Assembly (NCBI RefSeq): GCF_002327185.1
Contig: NZ_CP018624.1
Location: forward strand, 1,240,001 to 1,304,000
Length of the DNA stretch: 64,000 nucleotides
Reading direction: 5' to 3'
DNA from: Clostridium chauvoei
Lineage (GTDB): Bacteria; Bacillota; Clostridia; Clostridiales; Clostridiaceae
The position numbers were made by a program, and so were the translations under genes. The first letter of the stretch is position 1, and the number at the start of each line of letters is the position of its first letter. Below are positions 55,001 through 64,000 of the stretch, piece after piece. The notes beneath the pieces were generated by a model. The model was not told the origin of the DNA. It did no database searches and was given only the letters and a program-made list of their open reading frames with translations.

Positions 55001-55259
55001 TTTCATGTCTTAATATTCTGTATTCAAAACCATTATATCTATTTAATCCATCCATAGTTGCAAACCACATATAACCTGAACTATCTTGTAATATTTTTTT
55101 AACTGTACTTTGAGATAATCCGTCTTCTACAGTTAATTGCTCATATTTGCATATTTTTTCTGCAAATACTACCTTTTCTATTAGAGAATTTAAAAATAAT
55201 ATAATTAAACATGAATTTACTATTAAAAATAATTTTTTAAATAAATATTTATTATTCAT
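52032..55259 (-). CDS. Two-component sensor kinase with Reg_prop propeller and Y_Y_Y domain
   Basis: A 1,075-residue membrane kinase. The signal peptide or anchor is at residues 8-30. About fourteen propeller repeats (such as SSGYMWFATMDGLNRYNG, KDRIWIGKSNGINLI and EDSKGNIWIG) form a beta-propeller pair, followed by a Y_Y_Y domain (KLEGYDNEWITIENKNEVKY) and a membrane helix (about 790-810). HisKA has the phospho-acceptor His in LSHELRTPLNVI, and the ATPase has DTGVGIP and SSGIGLNLVKNLV. It has no receiver and no adjacent response regulator. The layout is common in gut Bacteroidetes hybrid systems and also occurs in clostridia; the ligand is unknown. Confidence 0.92.
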   Translation of the reverse strand: MNNKYLFKKLFLIVNSCLIILFLNSLIEKVVFAEKICKYEQLTVEDGLSQSTVKKILQDSSGYMWFATMDGLNRYNGFEYRILRHENGNENSLTSSNITDILEDKNGNLWVATLKGLNKVNKKTLEVKRIYKNINGKKKIYNKSIFNLEMDDSGNIWIATSNGLDKYNVDNDEITSISEIKSKELINKIAKIKDEYLWLATKRGIKNIDLKSNKLTSHKWNNDLLNYGDISAIYLDDDNQLWVGSKDGQVIKYSIDTKEVEEINLEWDKKFSSIAITDFLQVDNNRLILSTEKGAIIIDKSNDYKVNYEDVLNIEDFKVNNILDLYKDKKDRIWIGKSNGINLINPYQPFSSDFTKIDSNKIIEDNSIRGMTFENDKEIWFGTDNGGLYLYNFENEEFLKFVHDKDNDRSLSSNKISNVEIDNDGMLWISTSEGIDKLNTKDYNIKRVINNENSGIACDYIKDIFIDSRNTMWIGTLEGLYTYDKKTNGITNLTYLIQENLKDTSVQVIYEDSKGNIWIGSAIRGGVLKYNAGTREVKIYQNNSNIENKLSSNEIRDIREDGLGNIWIATTDGLNKIETSTDNITVYNDSNGLINNYICCVLIDKENNPWVSTKLGLSKYDIKNGQFYNYTKVDGLQESEFHSNASCQANDKRMVFGGINGINSFYPQEIIENNVTKADAFIDSIKVNDAYKDFTEDLKLKYYENNIEFKFFITAYESFRNNIYQYKLEGYDNEWITIENKNEVKYTNLKPGKYEFKVRGRSRWGEYSDIKTENFCINQQIWKTPIAIGFYILISILIIILLWKYIYNLEKIVSKRTKELNEKLYQNDKLYHKLIQQEKSKNSLLINLSHELRTPLNVILSSLQLIRLIIKENKVLTEEQGNKYLTHIEKNSKSLLEVINDLIDTSKLDVGKYNINIKEYDIVSLTEELTLSMKDYIESKGIDLIIDPEVEEKIIECDKIAIERCITNLLSNAAKFTNKGGTILVLVNDIKDKEEVEVIVKDTGVGIPKEQQKGIFDRFIQGDNSNKVKEASSGIGLNLVKNLVKLHHGDIMVESELNKGSLFKIVLPYKQPRKE

Positions 55260-55365
55260 GTTTTCCTCCTAGTGTTACTTTTACTACTTGTAACTATTAT
55301 ACCATATTATGTTCATTTTATAAAATTTTTTATTACTATATTAAATTTTACACCTTTGTATAACA

Positions 55366-55402
55366 AAAATACCTCTTATTTATACAAATAAGAGGTATTT
55401 TG
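55366..55402 (-). terminator. Terminator of purB
   Basis: AAAATACCTCTTATTT and AAATAAGAGGTATTTT form a perfect 16-bp stem with a 4-nt loop. Confidence 0.85.
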
Positions 55403-55406
55403 TTAA

Positions 55407-56837
55407 TTATACGTTTATTTCACTTTTTATATTTAAAGAGTCTTTATTCTTATCCATTATAGGCTTAATATATTCCTCTATGAATTCTATTACCTGACTT
55501 GGAGCTCTTCCAACAAATTTACTTGGATCTATTATATCTAATATTTCTTCTTTAGATAATTTAAAACTTTTATCATTTATTATTCTTGATATTAAATCAT
55601 TATCTAATCCTTCACTTTTTACTCTAGATGCCGCAGCCATTGAGTGAACTCTTATTTTTTCGTGAAGTTCTTGTCTATCTCCACCTCTTTTCACAGCCTC
55701 CATCATTATATTTTCTGTAGCCATAAATGGTAATTCATTATTTACATGAGCAGTTATTACCTTTTCATAAACAACCATGTTTTCAGCTATATTCATATAA
55801 AGATTTAAAACTCCATCTAATGCTAAAAATGCTTCTGCTACAGCTATTCTCTTGTTTGCTGAATCATCTAATGTTCTCTCAAACCATTGTGTTGCAGCTG
55901 TAATAGCTGGATTTAATGAATTTACTATTACATACCTTGCTAAAGCCCCTATTCTTTCACTTCTCATAGGATTCCTTTTATAAGCCATAGCTGAAGATCC
56001 TATTTGATGCTTTTCAAATGGTTCTTCTATTTCCTTCATACTTTGAAGTAATCTTAAATCATTACTAAATTTATAAGCACTTTGTGCTACTTCAGATAAT
56101 GTATTTAAAACTATTGAATCTAACTTTCTTGGATATGTTTGACCAGTTACTCCATAGCTTTTTTCAAATCCCATTTTTTCTGCTACCATCTTATCTAAAG
56201 CCTTAACCTTAGCTTCATCATCTTCAAATAGGTTCATAAAGCTAGCTTGAGTTCCTGTTGTACCTTTAACTCCTCTTAATTTTAAAGTTGATAATAGAAA
56301 ATCTATATTTTCTATATCTAAAACTAAATCTTGCATCCAAAGAGTAGCTCTTTTTCCTACTGTAGTTAATTGAGCTGGTTGAAAATGTGTAAAACCAAGA
56401 GTAGGCATATCTTTATATTTTATTGCAAAATTTGAAAGATGATTTAAAACTGAAATTATTTTTCCTTTAGTTAATAAAAGAGCATCTCTCATAATTATTA
56501 TGTCAGTATTATCTCCTACATAACAACTTGTAGCTCCTAAATGTATTATACCTTTAGATAAAGGACATTGTAGACCATATGCATGAACATGGCTCATAAC
56601 ATCATGTCTAACTTCCTTTTCTTTTTTTATAGCTTCATCATAATTTATGTTATGTATATTAGCTCTTAATTCTTCTATTTGTTCTTTTGATATGTTAAGT
56701 CCTAATTCACTTTCGCTTTCTGCTAATGCTACCCAAAGTTTTCTCCAAGTAGAAAATTTCATATCATCAGAAAATATGTAACTCATTTCCTTTGACGCAT
56801 ATCTTGAATTTAATGGTGTGCTATATAAATCTCTCAT
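55407..56837 (-). CDS. purB: Adenylosuccinate lyase
   Basis: A 476-residue lyase that converts SAICAR to AICAR and adenylosuccinate to AMP. The superfamily signature GSSAMAYKRNPMRSE is present (residues about 285-300), as is HLGATSCYVGDNTD with the catalytic His region. The start MRDLYSTPLNSRYASK at 56837 is chosen over an ATG 15 codons upstream because GGAGGTTACTTTGAA precedes it. No other purine gene adjoins. Confidence 0.93.
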   Translation of the reverse strand: MRDLYSTPLNSRYASKEMSYIFSDDMKFSTWRKLWVALAESESELGLNISKEQIEELRANIHNINYDEAIKKEKEVRHDVMSHVHAYGLQCPLSKGIIHLGATSCYVGDNTDIIIMRDALLLTKGKIISVLNHLSNFAIKYKDMPTLGFTHFQPAQLTTVGKRATLWMQDLVLDIENIDFLLSTLKLRGVKGTTGTQASFMNLFEDDEAKVKALDKMVAEKMGFEKSYGVTGQTYPRKLDSIVLNTLSEVAQSAYKFSNDLRLLQSMKEIEEPFEKHQIGSSAMAYKRNPMRSERIGALARYVIVNSLNPAITAATQWFERTLDDSANKRIAVAEAFLALDGVLNLYMNIAENMVVYEKVITAHVNNELPFMATENIMMEAVKRGGDRQELHEKIRVHSMAAASRVKSEGLDNDLISRIINDKSFKLSKEEILDIIDPSKFVGRAPSQVIEFIEEYIKPIMDKNKDSLNIKSEINV

Positions 56838-56976
56838 TTCAAAGTAACCTCCGAATAAAATTTTATTTTCTAATTTCATCATTCGTATTATAACACAAAT
56901 TTATTATTTTTTCAGTTATATTTTAAAAATTTTTTCATATATATTAGTTAAGAATAACTTTTAAGGAGGATTCAAC

Positions 56977-57195
56977 ATGTGTAAAATTACTTTACTTGAC
57001 AAACTTTCATTTATTTTAGTTCTAATAAGTGCTATTACTTGGGGGATTATAGGAATTTTTAATGTTAATATTATTGCTCTAATAAGTGGTAACTCTATTC
57101 TTATTCAAAGAGCTATTTATATTCTAGTCTTTGCAGCTGCTATAAATTTAATTCTAGTTTTATTTAAATGTAAGTCCTTAAGCAAAATTAATTAG
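56977..57195 (+). CDS. DUF378-like small membrane protein (72 aa)
   Basis: A short protein with two membrane helices. The region LDKLSFILVLISAITWGIIG and the second helix RAIYILVFAAAINLIL match the DUF378 pattern. Function unknown. Strong RBS AAGGAGGATTCAAC. Confidence 0.8.
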   Translation: MCKITLLDKLSFILVLISAITWGIIGIFNVNIIALISGNSILIQRAIYILVFAAAINLILVLFKCKSLSKIN

Positions 57196-57250
57196 ATACA
57201 TAATATTTTACTGGAAAAACTTAAGATTTTTAATTAATACTATTCTAAAT

Positions 57251-57279
57251 AAAAAAAAAGTGCCCATGGCACTTTTTTA
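57251..57279 (-). terminator. Terminator of the HPr gene
   Basis: AAAAAGTGCC and GGCACTTTTT form a 10-bp stem with a 2-nt loop, flanked by A and T runs. Confidence 0.8.
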
Positions 57280-57281
57280 TT

Positions 57282-57542
57282 TTAGTCTTCTAAAGTTGCT
57301 ATTAAATTTGCAATTTCTTCTACTGCTAAAGCTTCGTCATCTCCATTAGCTATAACTGTTATAGCTGATCCTTTAGTAACTCCTAATGAAAGAACTCCGA
57401 TTAAGCTTTTAACGTTAGCTTTCTTTCCATTAAACTCTATGCTTACATCTGATTTAAATGATGAAGCCTTCTTTACTAATAAAGTTGCTGGTCTTGCGTG
57501 TAAACCAGTTCCGTTATTTACTACTACTTCTTTAGATACCAT
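57282..57542 (-). CDS. ptsH: HPr phosphocarrier protein of the PTS
   Basis: An 86-residue phosphocarrier that accepts phosphate from enzyme I at His15 (GLHARPAT) and is regulated at Ser46 (NVKSLIGVLSLG), as in other Firmicutes. The start ATG is at 57542 (MVSKEVVV): the upstream GTG belongs to the binding site AGAGGTG, and this start gives the normal His15/Ser46 numbering. The gene stands alone, without ptsI. A second HPr-like paralogue role (Crh) cannot be excluded, but the active-site His argues for HPr. Confidence 0.92.
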   Translation of the reverse strand: MVSKEVVVNNGTGLHARPATLLVKKASSFKSDVSIEFNGKKANVKSLIGVLSLGVTKGSAITVIANGDDEALAVEEIANLIATLED

Positions 57543-57643
57543 GAAACACACCTCTTTACTAAATTTAATATATTTATCTATTTAACTATTTTATTATATA
57601 CGGAAATAATTAAAATTTCAAGTTTTTTTAAAAGGTTTTCACT

Positions 57644-57684
57644 TTTTAAAAAATAGTGACTATGTAAAAAGCATAGTCACTTTT
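57644..57684 (-). terminator. Terminator of spoVS
   Basis: AGTGACTATG and CATAGTCACT form a 10-bp stem with a 7-nt loop; the minus strand continues with ATTTTTT. Confidence 0.8.
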
Positions 57685-57702
57685 AATAAATTTTATTTTT
57701 AA

Positions 57703-57963
57703 TTATCTTGGTTGTACAATTAATTTTATTGCTGTTCTCTCTTCTCCATCAATTTCAATATCTGTAAATGCCGGTACACAAACAATATCCTTTCCGCTAG
57801 GAGCTACAAATCCTCTTGCTATGGCTATTGCTTTCACAGCTTGATTTATGGCTCCTGCTCCTACCGCTTGAATTTCCACTATGTTCTTTTCTTTAATTAT
57901 AGCAGCTAATGCACCTGCTACTGAATTAGGGTTTGATTTAGTTGATACCTTTAATACTTCCAT
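57703..57963 (-). CDS. spoVS: Stage V sporulation protein S
   Basis: An 86-residue Alba-fold protein needed for coat and stage V progress in Bacillus. The sequence, MEVLKVSTKSNPNSVAGALA with VGAGAINQAVKAIAIARGFV, is diagnostic and extremely conserved. RBS AGGAGGTAATGACG. Its place directly downstream of rny is the usual clostridial order. Confidence 0.97.
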   Translation of the reverse strand: MEVLKVSTKSNPNSVAGALAAIIKEKNIVEIQAVGAGAINQAVKAIAIARGFVAPSGKDIVCVPAFTDIEIDGEERTAIKLIVQPR

Positions 57964-58120
57964 TTTTTCGTCATTACCTCCTAGATAAAAATCGTTTACA
58001 ATTTTAAAAATAATTACATCTCTCTTTATATATATTCTATCTATTTTCTTAAATTCCTCTTTTATTTATGCTTTTTGAATATTTATTTCTAATAATTTTT
58101 TATTAATAAAATATGAGAAA

Positions 58121-58154
58121 TAAATAAAATGCATTTTACTATCGTAAAATGCAC
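58121..58154 (-). terminator. Terminator of rny
   Basis: GCATTTTAC and GTAAAATGC form a 9-bp stem with loop TATC; minus strand continues ATTTTATTTATTT. Confidence 0.7.
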
Positions 58155-58161
58155 TTTATAT

Positions 58162-59706
58162 TTATTTAGCAAAATCTACTGCTCTTGTTTCTCTTATTAC
58201 ATTAATTTTAATTTGACCTGGATACTCTAGTTGTTCCTCTATACTCTTAGCTAAATTTCTTGCTAATTCAACTGATCCAGCATCATCTAAATGATCTGGT
58301 TTAACCATAATTCTAATCTCTCTACCAGCTTGAATGGCATATGACTTTTCTACACCTTCATAAGAATTTGCAATCTCTTCTAATTTTTCTAATCTCTTAA
58401 TATATGCTTCTAAGGTTTCTCTTCTAGCTCCTGGTCTTGCAGCTGATATAGCATCTGCTGCTTGAACTAAAACAGCTTCTAACGTCATCATTTCAACATC
58501 TCCATGATGTGCCGCAATAGCATTAACCACAACTGGAGATTCATGATATTTCTTAGCCATATCTCCTCCAATTAACGCATGTGGACCCTCTTGCTCTTGA
58601 TCTACAACTTTACCAATATCATGTAGTAAACCTGCTCTCTTTGCAAGATTAACATCTAAACCTAATTCTGAAGCCATTAAGCCAGCTAAGTATGCAACTT
58701 CTATGGAATGCTTTAATACATTTTGTCCATAACTTGTTCTATACTTTAATCTACCAAGTAGTCTTGTTATTTCAGGATGAACTCCATGAACACCAGTTTC
58801 TAGAGTTGCTTGTTCTCCTTCTTCCTTAATGTCATTTTCAACATCCTTCTTAGCTCTTTCTACCATTTCTTCAATTCTAGCTGGATGAATTCTACCATCT
58901 ACTATTAACTTTTCTAAAGCTATTCTAGCCACTTCTCTCCTTATAGGATCAAAGCTAGATAGTATAACTGCTTCTGGAGTATCATCTATAATTAAATCTA
59001 CTCCTGTTAATGTTTCTAATGTTCTTATGTTTCTACCTTCTCTACCAATAATTCTACCCTTCATTTCATCATTTGGTAGGGCAACTACGTGTACAGTTGA
59101 TTCAGATACATGATCTGCAGCACATCTTTGAATAGCAGTTGTTATTATTTCTCTTGCTTTTTTATCTGCTTCTTCCTTAGCCTTTGATTCAATATCTTTT
59201 ACCATCATAGCTGTTTCGTGAGAAATTTCCTTTCTTACTTCATCTAAAAGAATCACTCTTGCTTCTTCTGAAGTTAGAGTAGCTATTTTTTCTAATTCTT
59301 CTCTTCTTTTAGCATACAGCTCTTGTATATTGACCTCCATTTGATCAATTTCTTGCATTCTTTTATTGATTGTTTCTTCTTTTTTCTCTAGAAGATCACT
59401 TTTCTTATCTAGTGATTCTTCTCTTTGAATTATTCTTCTCTCAAGCCTTTGAACTTCATTTCTTCTCTCACGAGAATCTCTTTCTAAGTCATTTCTAAGT
59501 CTGTGAACCTCTTCTTTTGCTTCTAAAATAGATTCCTTTTTAGTTGCTTCTGCTTCTTTCTTTGCATTTTCTAAAAGAACTTCTGCTTCTTTTTCTAAGC
59601 TATCTATCTTTGCCTTAGAAGCCTTGTGTATAGCTTGCTTAAGCACTATATATGCTACTGCTAATAGTGCAATATCCACTATTCCAAAAATAAGATATTT
59701 CACCAT
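58162..59706 (-). CDS. rny: Ribonuclease Y
   Basis: A 514-residue membrane-anchored endoribonuclease. It has an N-terminal helix (residues 4-24), a long coiled coil (30-200), a KH domain with [20 protein letters not shown], and an HD domain with HDIGK in [14 protein letters not shown] plus the distal HGDVE. It initiates mRNA decay. RBS AGGAGGTGTTTTT. The TAGGTG- and hairpin-poor 322-bp gap upstream holds only its promoter and the recA terminator. Confidence 0.97.
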   Translation of the reverse strand: MVKYLIFGIVDIALLAVAYIVLKQAIHKASKAKIDSLEKEAEVLLENAKKEAEATKKESILEAKEEVHRLRNDLERDSRERRNEVQRLERRIIQREESLDKKSDLLEKKEETINKRMQEIDQMEVNIQELYAKRREELEKIATLTSEEARVILLDEVRKEISHETAMMVKDIESKAKEEADKKAREIITTAIQRCAADHVSESTVHVVALPNDEMKGRIIGREGRNIRTLETLTGVDLIIDDTPEAVILSSFDPIRREVARIALEKLIVDGRIHPARIEEMVERAKKDVENDIKEEGEQATLETGVHGVHPEITRLLGRLKYRTSYGQNVLKHSIEVAYLAGLMASELGLDVNLAKRAGLLHDIGKVVDQEQEGPHALIGGDMAKKYHESPVVVNAIAAHHGDVEMMTLEAVLVQAADAISAARPGARRETLEAYIKRLEKLEEIANSYEGVEKSYAIQAGREIRIMVKPDHLDDAGSVELARNLAKSIEEQLEYPGQIKINVIRETRAVDFAK

Positions 59707-59934
59707 AAAAACACCTCCTCTATTATAATAAAAAGTTTATATAATCTAATAAGAAAATGAGTAGGTGTCATATTAGTCCTCACTGATAATTGTAATATGA
59801 TAAACCAGTATTTGCTATTATTTTATCTTAAAATTAAAATTATGTCAAGTTTAGTTGATTAAATACATTTGTATTTTTTAATTGTTTACATTTAGTAATT
59901 TGTCAATTAATTTTGTTAATTTTATTTTTTTAAT

Positions 59935-59986
59935 ATAAAAAAGAACTAATATCCAATTACAGTAGATTGAAAGGATATCAGTTCTT
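59935..59986 (-). terminator. Terminator of recA, in the 322-bp recA-rny gap
   Basis: AAGAACTAATATCC and GGATATCAGTTCTT form a 14-bp stem (one mismatch) with an 18-nt loop and T6 on the minus strand. The rest of the gap (59707-60028) is AT-rich upstream sequence of rny with no gene. Confidence 0.85.
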
Positions 59987-60028
59987 ATTATTTACAATTT
60001 ACAATAAATTTATTCTTGTTTATGGAAA

Positions 60029-61081
60029 TTATTTTTCTTCAGACTTTGATTTTTTATCTGATTTTACTTCTACTTTTGTTGCCAATGGTAGATTATGTTT
60101 TGCTCTAATTTGATTTTCTACATCTAATGCAACATCCTCATTATCTTTTAAGTATAATTTAGCATTTTCTCTACCTTGCCCTAATCTAATATCACCATAT
60201 GAGAACCAAGCTCCACTTTTTTGTATTATTCCTTCTTTAACTCCAACGTCAACTATATTTCCTGTTCTTGAAATACCTTCATTGTACATAATATCAAATT
60301 CAGCTTGTTTAAATGGTGGTGCTACTTTATTTTTCATTACTTTGACTCTAGTTCTATTACCTACTATTCCTTCGCCTTGCTTTATTGAGTCTATTCTTCT
60401 AACATCTAATCTAACTGAAGAATAGAACTTTAAAGCTCTTCCCCCTGTAGTTGTTTCTGGATTACCAAACATAACTCCAACCTTTTCTCTTAATTGGTTT
60501 ATAAAGATTGCTACGCATCCTGTTTTTTGTATAGTTCCAGTTAATTTTCTTAAAGCTTGTGACATAAGTCTTGCTTGAAGACCTACGTGAGAATCTCCCA
60601 TTTCACCTTCTATTTCCGCTCTAGGTACTAAAGCTGCAACTGAGTCTATTACTATAACATCAATAGCTCCTGAACGTACTAAAGCCTCTGCTATTTCAAG
60701 ACCTTGCTCTCCTGTATCTGGTTGTGAAACTATAAGACTTTCAGTATCTACCCCTAAATTTCTAGCATAACTTGGATCTAAAGCATGTTCTGCATCTATA
60801 AATGCTACTGCTCCACCATTCTTTTGTGATTCTGCAGCTATATGTAATGCTACTGTAGTTTTACCTGAACTTTCTGGTCCATATATTTCAATTATTCTTC
60901 CTTTAGGAACTCCGCCAATTCCTAAAGCAATATCTAAATCAAGGCATCCAGTTGAAATAGCATCAACATTTAAAGAACTATCTGCTCCTAATTTCATTAC
61001 TGACCCTTTACCAAATTGTTTTTCTATTTGGCTCATAGCACTTTCTATGGCCTTTAACTTTTCTGTATCTATATTACTCAT
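60029..61081 (-). CDS. recA: Recombinase RecA
   Basis: A 350-residue recombinase. Walker A GPESSGKT and Walker [11 protein letters not shown], loop 2 [20 protein letters not shown], and QRIDSIKQG-type C-terminal sequences are complete. It mediates homologous recombination and SOS induction. No obvious LexA box is seen in the short upstream region. RBS GGAAGGTGCTTT; alone in its unit with a good terminator. Confidence 0.98.
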   Translation of the reverse strand: MSNIDTEKLKAIESAMSQIEKQFGKGSVMKLGADSSLNVDAISTGCLDLDIALGIGGVPKGRIIEIYGPESSGKTTVALHIAAESQKNGGAVAFIDAEHALDPSYARNLGVDTESLIVSQPDTGEQGLEIAEALVRSGAIDVIVIDSVAALVPRAEIEGEMGDSHVGLQARLMSQALRKLTGTIQKTGCVAIFINQLREKVGVMFGNPETTTGGRALKFYSSVRLDVRRIDSIKQGEGIVGNRTRVKVMKNKVAPPFKQAEFDIMYNEGISRTGNIVDVGVKEGIIQKSGAWFSYGDIRLGQGRENAKLYLKDNEDVALDVENQIRAKHNLPLATKVEVKSDKKSKSEEK

Positions 61082-61175
61082 AAAGCACCTTCCTCTCCAT
61101 CTCGAACATTTGTTCTAAATAAATTATAGTCCATTTTTAAAATTAAGTCAACTATATACATTAAAAAATATTTAT

Positions 61176-61216
61176 AATAAAAGTCCCATCTAATTTCTAG
61201 GTGGAACTTTTATTAT
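61176..61216 (-). terminator. Terminator of pgsA
   Basis: On the minus strand AATAAAAGTTCCACCT and AGATGGGACTTTTATT pair with two wobbles across a 7-nt loop. Confidence 0.75.
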
Positions 61217-61244
61217 GATTATATCCTATTATTTTATTTTTAAT

Positions 61245-61835
61245 CTATTTATTTGAATTAATTACTTTTTTATTTTTTCTAAAATAATCATATCCTGAAA
61301 CTATAGTTATAGCCACAGCTAAAAGTAATAAATATTTTGGAGCATATGTAATTAATCCTCTAAACAATTCATTTCTTATAGCTAAATCAGTTAAATAAGC
61401 TGATGAACCTACATTTACTTGTAGTAATAATGTTACTATAGCTATTATTTGAATTACTGTTTTTATTTTTCCCCACCAACTAGCTGCTATAACTTTGCCT
61501 TCTGATGCAGCTATTGTTCTAAGGCCTGATACTGCAAATTCTCTAGCTATTATTATTACTGCTGCCCATGATGGTACAACTTGAAGTTCAACTAAAGATA
61601 TTAATGCTGCAGTAACTAAAAGCTTATCTGCTAAAGGATCCATGAATTTTCCAAAGTTTGTTATTTGATTTCTACTTCTTGCAATATATCCATCTAATTG
61701 ATCTGTAAGTGATGCAATTACAAAAATAAATGTTGCAATTATAGTTCCATAAGGAATCCCTTTTACTGCTATAAAAACTAAAAATAATGGTACTAAAAAT
61801 ATTCTTAGCATAGTTAATTTATTTGCTAAATTCAT
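61245..61835 (-). CDS. pgsA: CDP-diacylglycerol-glycerol-3-phosphate phosphatidyltransferase
   Basis: A 196-residue membrane enzyme making phosphatidylglycerol phosphate. The CDP-alcohol phosphotransferase motif is [20 protein letters not shown] with DPLADKLL following, giving the DGxxAR-8-GxxxDxxxD signature. It has about five helices. Its start overlaps the end of rimO by 17 bp, an overlap common in Firmicutes. Confidence 0.95.
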   Translation of the reverse strand: MNLANKLTMLRIFLVPLFLVFIAVKGIPYGTIIATFIFVIASLTDQLDGYIARSRNQITNFGKFMDPLADKLLVTAALISLVELQVVPSWAAVIIIAREFAVSGLRTIAASEGKVIAASWWGKIKTVIQIIAIVTLLLQVNVGSSAYLTDLAIRNELFRGLITYAPKYLLLLAVAITIVSGYDYFRKNKKVINSNK

Positions 61836-63156
61836 TATATACCTCTCCTATTAAATCATACTCTAAAGCTTCTATTATTTTTACTTTAATTATATCACCT
61901 TTATTTAAATTTTCATCTGACTTTACATATATAACTCCATCTATTTCTGGAGCCATTTCTGAACTTCTTCCTATGAAATATTTACCTTTTCTTCCTTCTA
62001 TTATAGTATCATAAACTTTTGAAACTTTCAATTTGTTTAAGCCTTCAGATACTATTTTTTGAACGTCCATCAATTCTCTTTCTCTAACATCTTTAACTTC
62101 TTCTAAAACTTGATTATCCATTTTAGAAGCAGGTGTTCCTTCTTCTTGTGAATATTTAAATACGCCTACATTATCAAGTTTAAAGTCTTTTAAAAATTCT
62201 TTTAACTCTTCAAATTCCTCTTTTGTTTCTCCTGGGAATCCTACTATTAAAGACGTTCTTAAAACCACGCCAGAAACCTTTTCTCTTAATCTATTTATCT
62301 TAGATATTATAGTTTGTTTATTTGTTTTTCTTGCCATTCTTTTTAAAATATTATCATTTATATGTTGAATTGGTAAGTCTAAATATTTTACGACCTTATC
62401 ATTAGTTGCAATTTCATCTATTAATTCTTCTGTTATTTCTTCAGGATAACAATAAAGTAATCTTATCCATTCTACACCCTCTATTTTAGACATTTCTGAA
62501 ATAAGTTCGTGTAACTTTTTCTCATTATATATGTCTATTCCATAACAAGTTAAATCTTGAGCTATAAGTATAAATTCCTTAACTCCTTGACTTGAAAGTG
62601 ACTTTACTTCTTCAAGTATATTTTCCATCTTTCTACTTCTAAATTTACCTCTTATTTTAGGTATAATGCAATAGGTACAAAAATTATTACATCCTTCAGC
62701 TATTCTTACATATGCTGTATGCTTATCTGTTGTTAATAATCTTATGCCTTCATTTATATTATTATCACTATATTCTGCTGATGAAATTCGCTTTTCTTCT
62801 TTTATAAATTGCATTATAAGTTTGTGTAATTTCATATAGTCATTAACACCCATTAATATATCTATCTCAGGCATTAACTCTAAAAGCTCATCTCCATATC
62901 TTTGAGTTAAGCAACCTGTTGCAATTAACATCTTACATTTATATTTCGTCTTATATTCTGCCATCTCTAATATAGTATCTATCGATTCCTGTTTTGCCTT
63001 TTCTATAAATCCACAAGTATTTACTATTATTATATCTGCTTCTTTTGGATCATTTGTTATTTCATAATGCTTATTTATAGATCCTAATATAAGTTCTGAA
63101 TCTACTCTATTTTTATCACAGCCTAAGCTAACCATTCCTACTTTAAATTTTTGCAA
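61819..63156 (-). CDS. rimO: Ribosomal protein S12 methylthiotransferase
   Basis: A 445-residue radical-SAM enzyme that methylthiolates an Asp of ribosomal protein S12. It has an N-terminal MTTase domain with Cys in [16 protein letters not shown] and GCLTQRY, a SAM cluster CNNFCTYC (about residue 155), and a C-terminal TRAM domain. [11 protein letters not shown] is typical of RimO rather than MiaB. Upstream sits the ftsK gene. Confidence 0.96.
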   Translation of the reverse strand: MQKFKVGMVSLGCDKNRVDSELILGSINKHYEITNDPKEADIIIVNTCGFIEKAKQESIDTILEMAEYKTKYKCKMLIATGCLTQRYGDELLELMPEIDILMGVNDYMKLHKLIMQFIKEEKRISSAEYSDNNINEGIRLLTTDKHTAYVRIAEGCNNFCTYCIIPKIRGKFRSRKMENILEEVKSLSSQGVKEFILIAQDLTCYGIDIYNEKKLHELISEMSKIEGVEWIRLLYCYPEEITEELIDEIATNDKVVKYLDLPIQHINDNILKRMARKTNKQTIISKINRLREKVSGVVLRTSLIVGFPGETKEEFEELKEFLKDFKLDNVGVFKYSQEEGTPASKMDNQVLEEVKDVRERELMDVQKIVSEGLNKLKVSKVYDTIIEGRKGKYFIGRSSEMAPEIDGVIYVKSDENLNKGDIIKVKIIEALEYDLIGEVYNEFSK

Positions 63157-63238
63157 CCTTGTTTCCTCCTGTGTTGTGTACTTTCTAAATTAAACATAAA
63201 TTAATTTTAATGTAACAATGACATATTTACAAGTTTTT

Positions 63239-64000
63239 TTAATCTTCTAAACCTAATTCTTCTTTTGAAATCAATACCTGCCTTGGTTTACTTCCATCCT
63301 TTGAAGATATTATGCCTCTTTCTTCTAATTCATCCATTATTCTAGATGCTCTATTAAATCCTATTCTTAATTTTCGTTGAAGAAAAGATGTTGATGCTTG
63401 ACTATATTCTACAACTATATTAATAGCTTCATTTAAAAGTTCATCTGTATCACCTTCTGAATCATTACTATGAGAGTTACTATTTGACACTCCATTTTCT
63501 ATGTGTTCAATTATTTCTTCCTTATAAATAGTTTCCTCTTCTCTATCTTTAACAAATGAAACAACTTTTTCAACTTCATCTTCATCAATAAAAGCTCCTT
63601 GAACTCTTAAAGGCTTACTTTCACCTATTGGATAATATAACATATCCCCTCTACCTAATAATTTTTCAGCTCCTGTTGAATCTAGTATAGTCCTTGAATC
63701 TACCCCTGAAGATACTGCAAAGGATATTCTAGATGGTATATTAGCCTTAATTACACCAGTTATAACATCAACTGAAGGCCTTTGAGTTGCAATTATTAAA
63801 TGCATTCCAGCTGCTCTTGCCATTTGAGCTAATCTACATATATAATCTTCTACATCATTTGGACATGCCATCATTAAATCTGCAAGTTCATCTACTATCA
63901 TTACTATATAAGGAAGCTTCTCCTCTATCATTCCTTTTTCAAATAAAGCATTATAACTTTCTACATTTCTAACTGATGAATCAGCAAAAAGTTTATATCT
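63239..64000 (-). CDS. ftsK: DNA translocase FtsK/SpoIIIE, C-terminal part
   Basis: The 3' portion (254 codons) of a DNA translocase; the 5' part lies beyond the right edge. The visible piece starts inside the motor domain: Walker [41 protein letters not shown], and ends in the gamma winged-helix domain ([22 protein letters not shown]) that reads KOPS/SRS DNA. It pumps chromosomal DNA during division or sporulation. Which of FtsK and SpoIIIE it is cannot be told from this piece. Confidence 0.95.
   Translation of the reverse strand, partial: RYKLFADSSVRNVESYNALFEKGMIEEKLPYIVMIVDELADLMMACPNDVEDYICRLAQMARAAGMHLIIATQRPSVDVITGVIKANIPSRISFAVSSGVDSRTILDSTGAEKLLGRGDMLYYPIGESKPLRVQGAFIDEDEVEKVVSFVKDREEETIYKEEIIEHIENGVSNSNSHSNDSEGDTDELLNEAINIVVEYSQASTSFLQRKLRIGFNRASRIMDELEERGIISSKDGSKPRQVLISKEELGLED

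Noticed and set aside
56838-56882. Longer start of PurB
   Set aside because: The GGAGGT site at the right distance points to the internal ATG at 56837, and the added residues are not typical of the enzyme.
57543-57551. Three extra codons at the HPr start
   Set aside because: They coincide with the ribosome binding site, and the shorter form gives the standard His15 and Ser46 positions.
1-64000. Uniform homopolymer compression as explanation for all frameshifts
   Set aside because: A7, A8 and T8 tracts are intact within other frames, and the NUDIX shift is not at an A/T run. Local sequencing errors are still possible.
1-64000. tRNA, rRNA, CRISPR arrays or prophage
   Set aside because: No cloverleaf-like, rRNA-like or spaced repeat sequences were seen, and no phage structural or integrase genes.

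Overview
The window is very AT-rich, with strong AGGAGG-type ribosome binding sites, and looks like chromosome of an anaerobic, spore-forming Clostridium (sensu stricto type). Pointers are SpoVS, two Csp-type germination proteases, a GerMN lipoprotein, a SCIFF peptide with its radical-SAM maturase, an oxygen-sensitive glycyl radical enzyme with activase, a membrane pyrophosphatase of the K+-dependent type, and the order ftsK-rimO-pgsA-recA-rny-spoVS. I see no rRNA, tRNA or CRISPR array.

Layout. 1-2.4 kb: a MacB/FtsX-type ABC exporter whose permease is frameshifted and runs off the left edge. 2.5-8.2 kb: a 34-codon gene with its own terminator, an M3 oligopeptidase, a thioredoxin-like protein, a split ThrE-type exporter and a PLP decarboxylase. 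8.2-11 kb: SCIFF locus (scfA, scfB, M16 peptidase). 11-16.4 kb: AI-2E family protein, zinc-ribbon membrane protein, and an fbpABC iron(III) importer behind a consensus promoter and Fur box. 16.5-25.2 kb: MFS transporter, LtaS-like enzyme, exonuclease, frameshifted NUDIX gene, dicarboxylate/glutamate symporter, HppA. 25.4-31 kb: B12-independent glycerol/propanediol dehydratase-like enzyme, its activase, and a PocR-type two-component pair in which the kinase lacks the phospho-acceptor His and the regulator is frameshifted. 31-34.9 kb: htpG under a CIRCE operator, an unknown protein, superoxide dismutase.

34.9-49.8 kb is bracketed by two inverted copies of one 1,520-bp IS256-family element. Between them lie two Csp-like proteases (one with Cys in place of the catalytic Ser), an NCS2 purine permease, a chemoreceptor, TPR proteins, a frameshifted HExxH membrane peptidase and the GerMN lipoprotein. 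Each IS copy sits in the T-tract of a bidirectional terminator between convergent genes, and carries an inward-facing terminator hairpin at each end. This is the most unusual structure in the window.

49.8-55.3 kb: a repeat-containing hypothetical protein, two tiny genes (a 51-aa CxxCxGxG zinc protein and a 46-aa acidic protein) and a 1,075-aa propeller sensor kinase without a partner regulator. 55.4-64 kb: core genes purB, DUF378-like, HPr, spoVS, rny, recA, pgsA, rimO and the 3' part of ftsK.

Four genes carry apparent one-base deletions. Three of them are seven-base A/T tracts shortened to six, although longer A/T tracts elsewhere in genes are intact.
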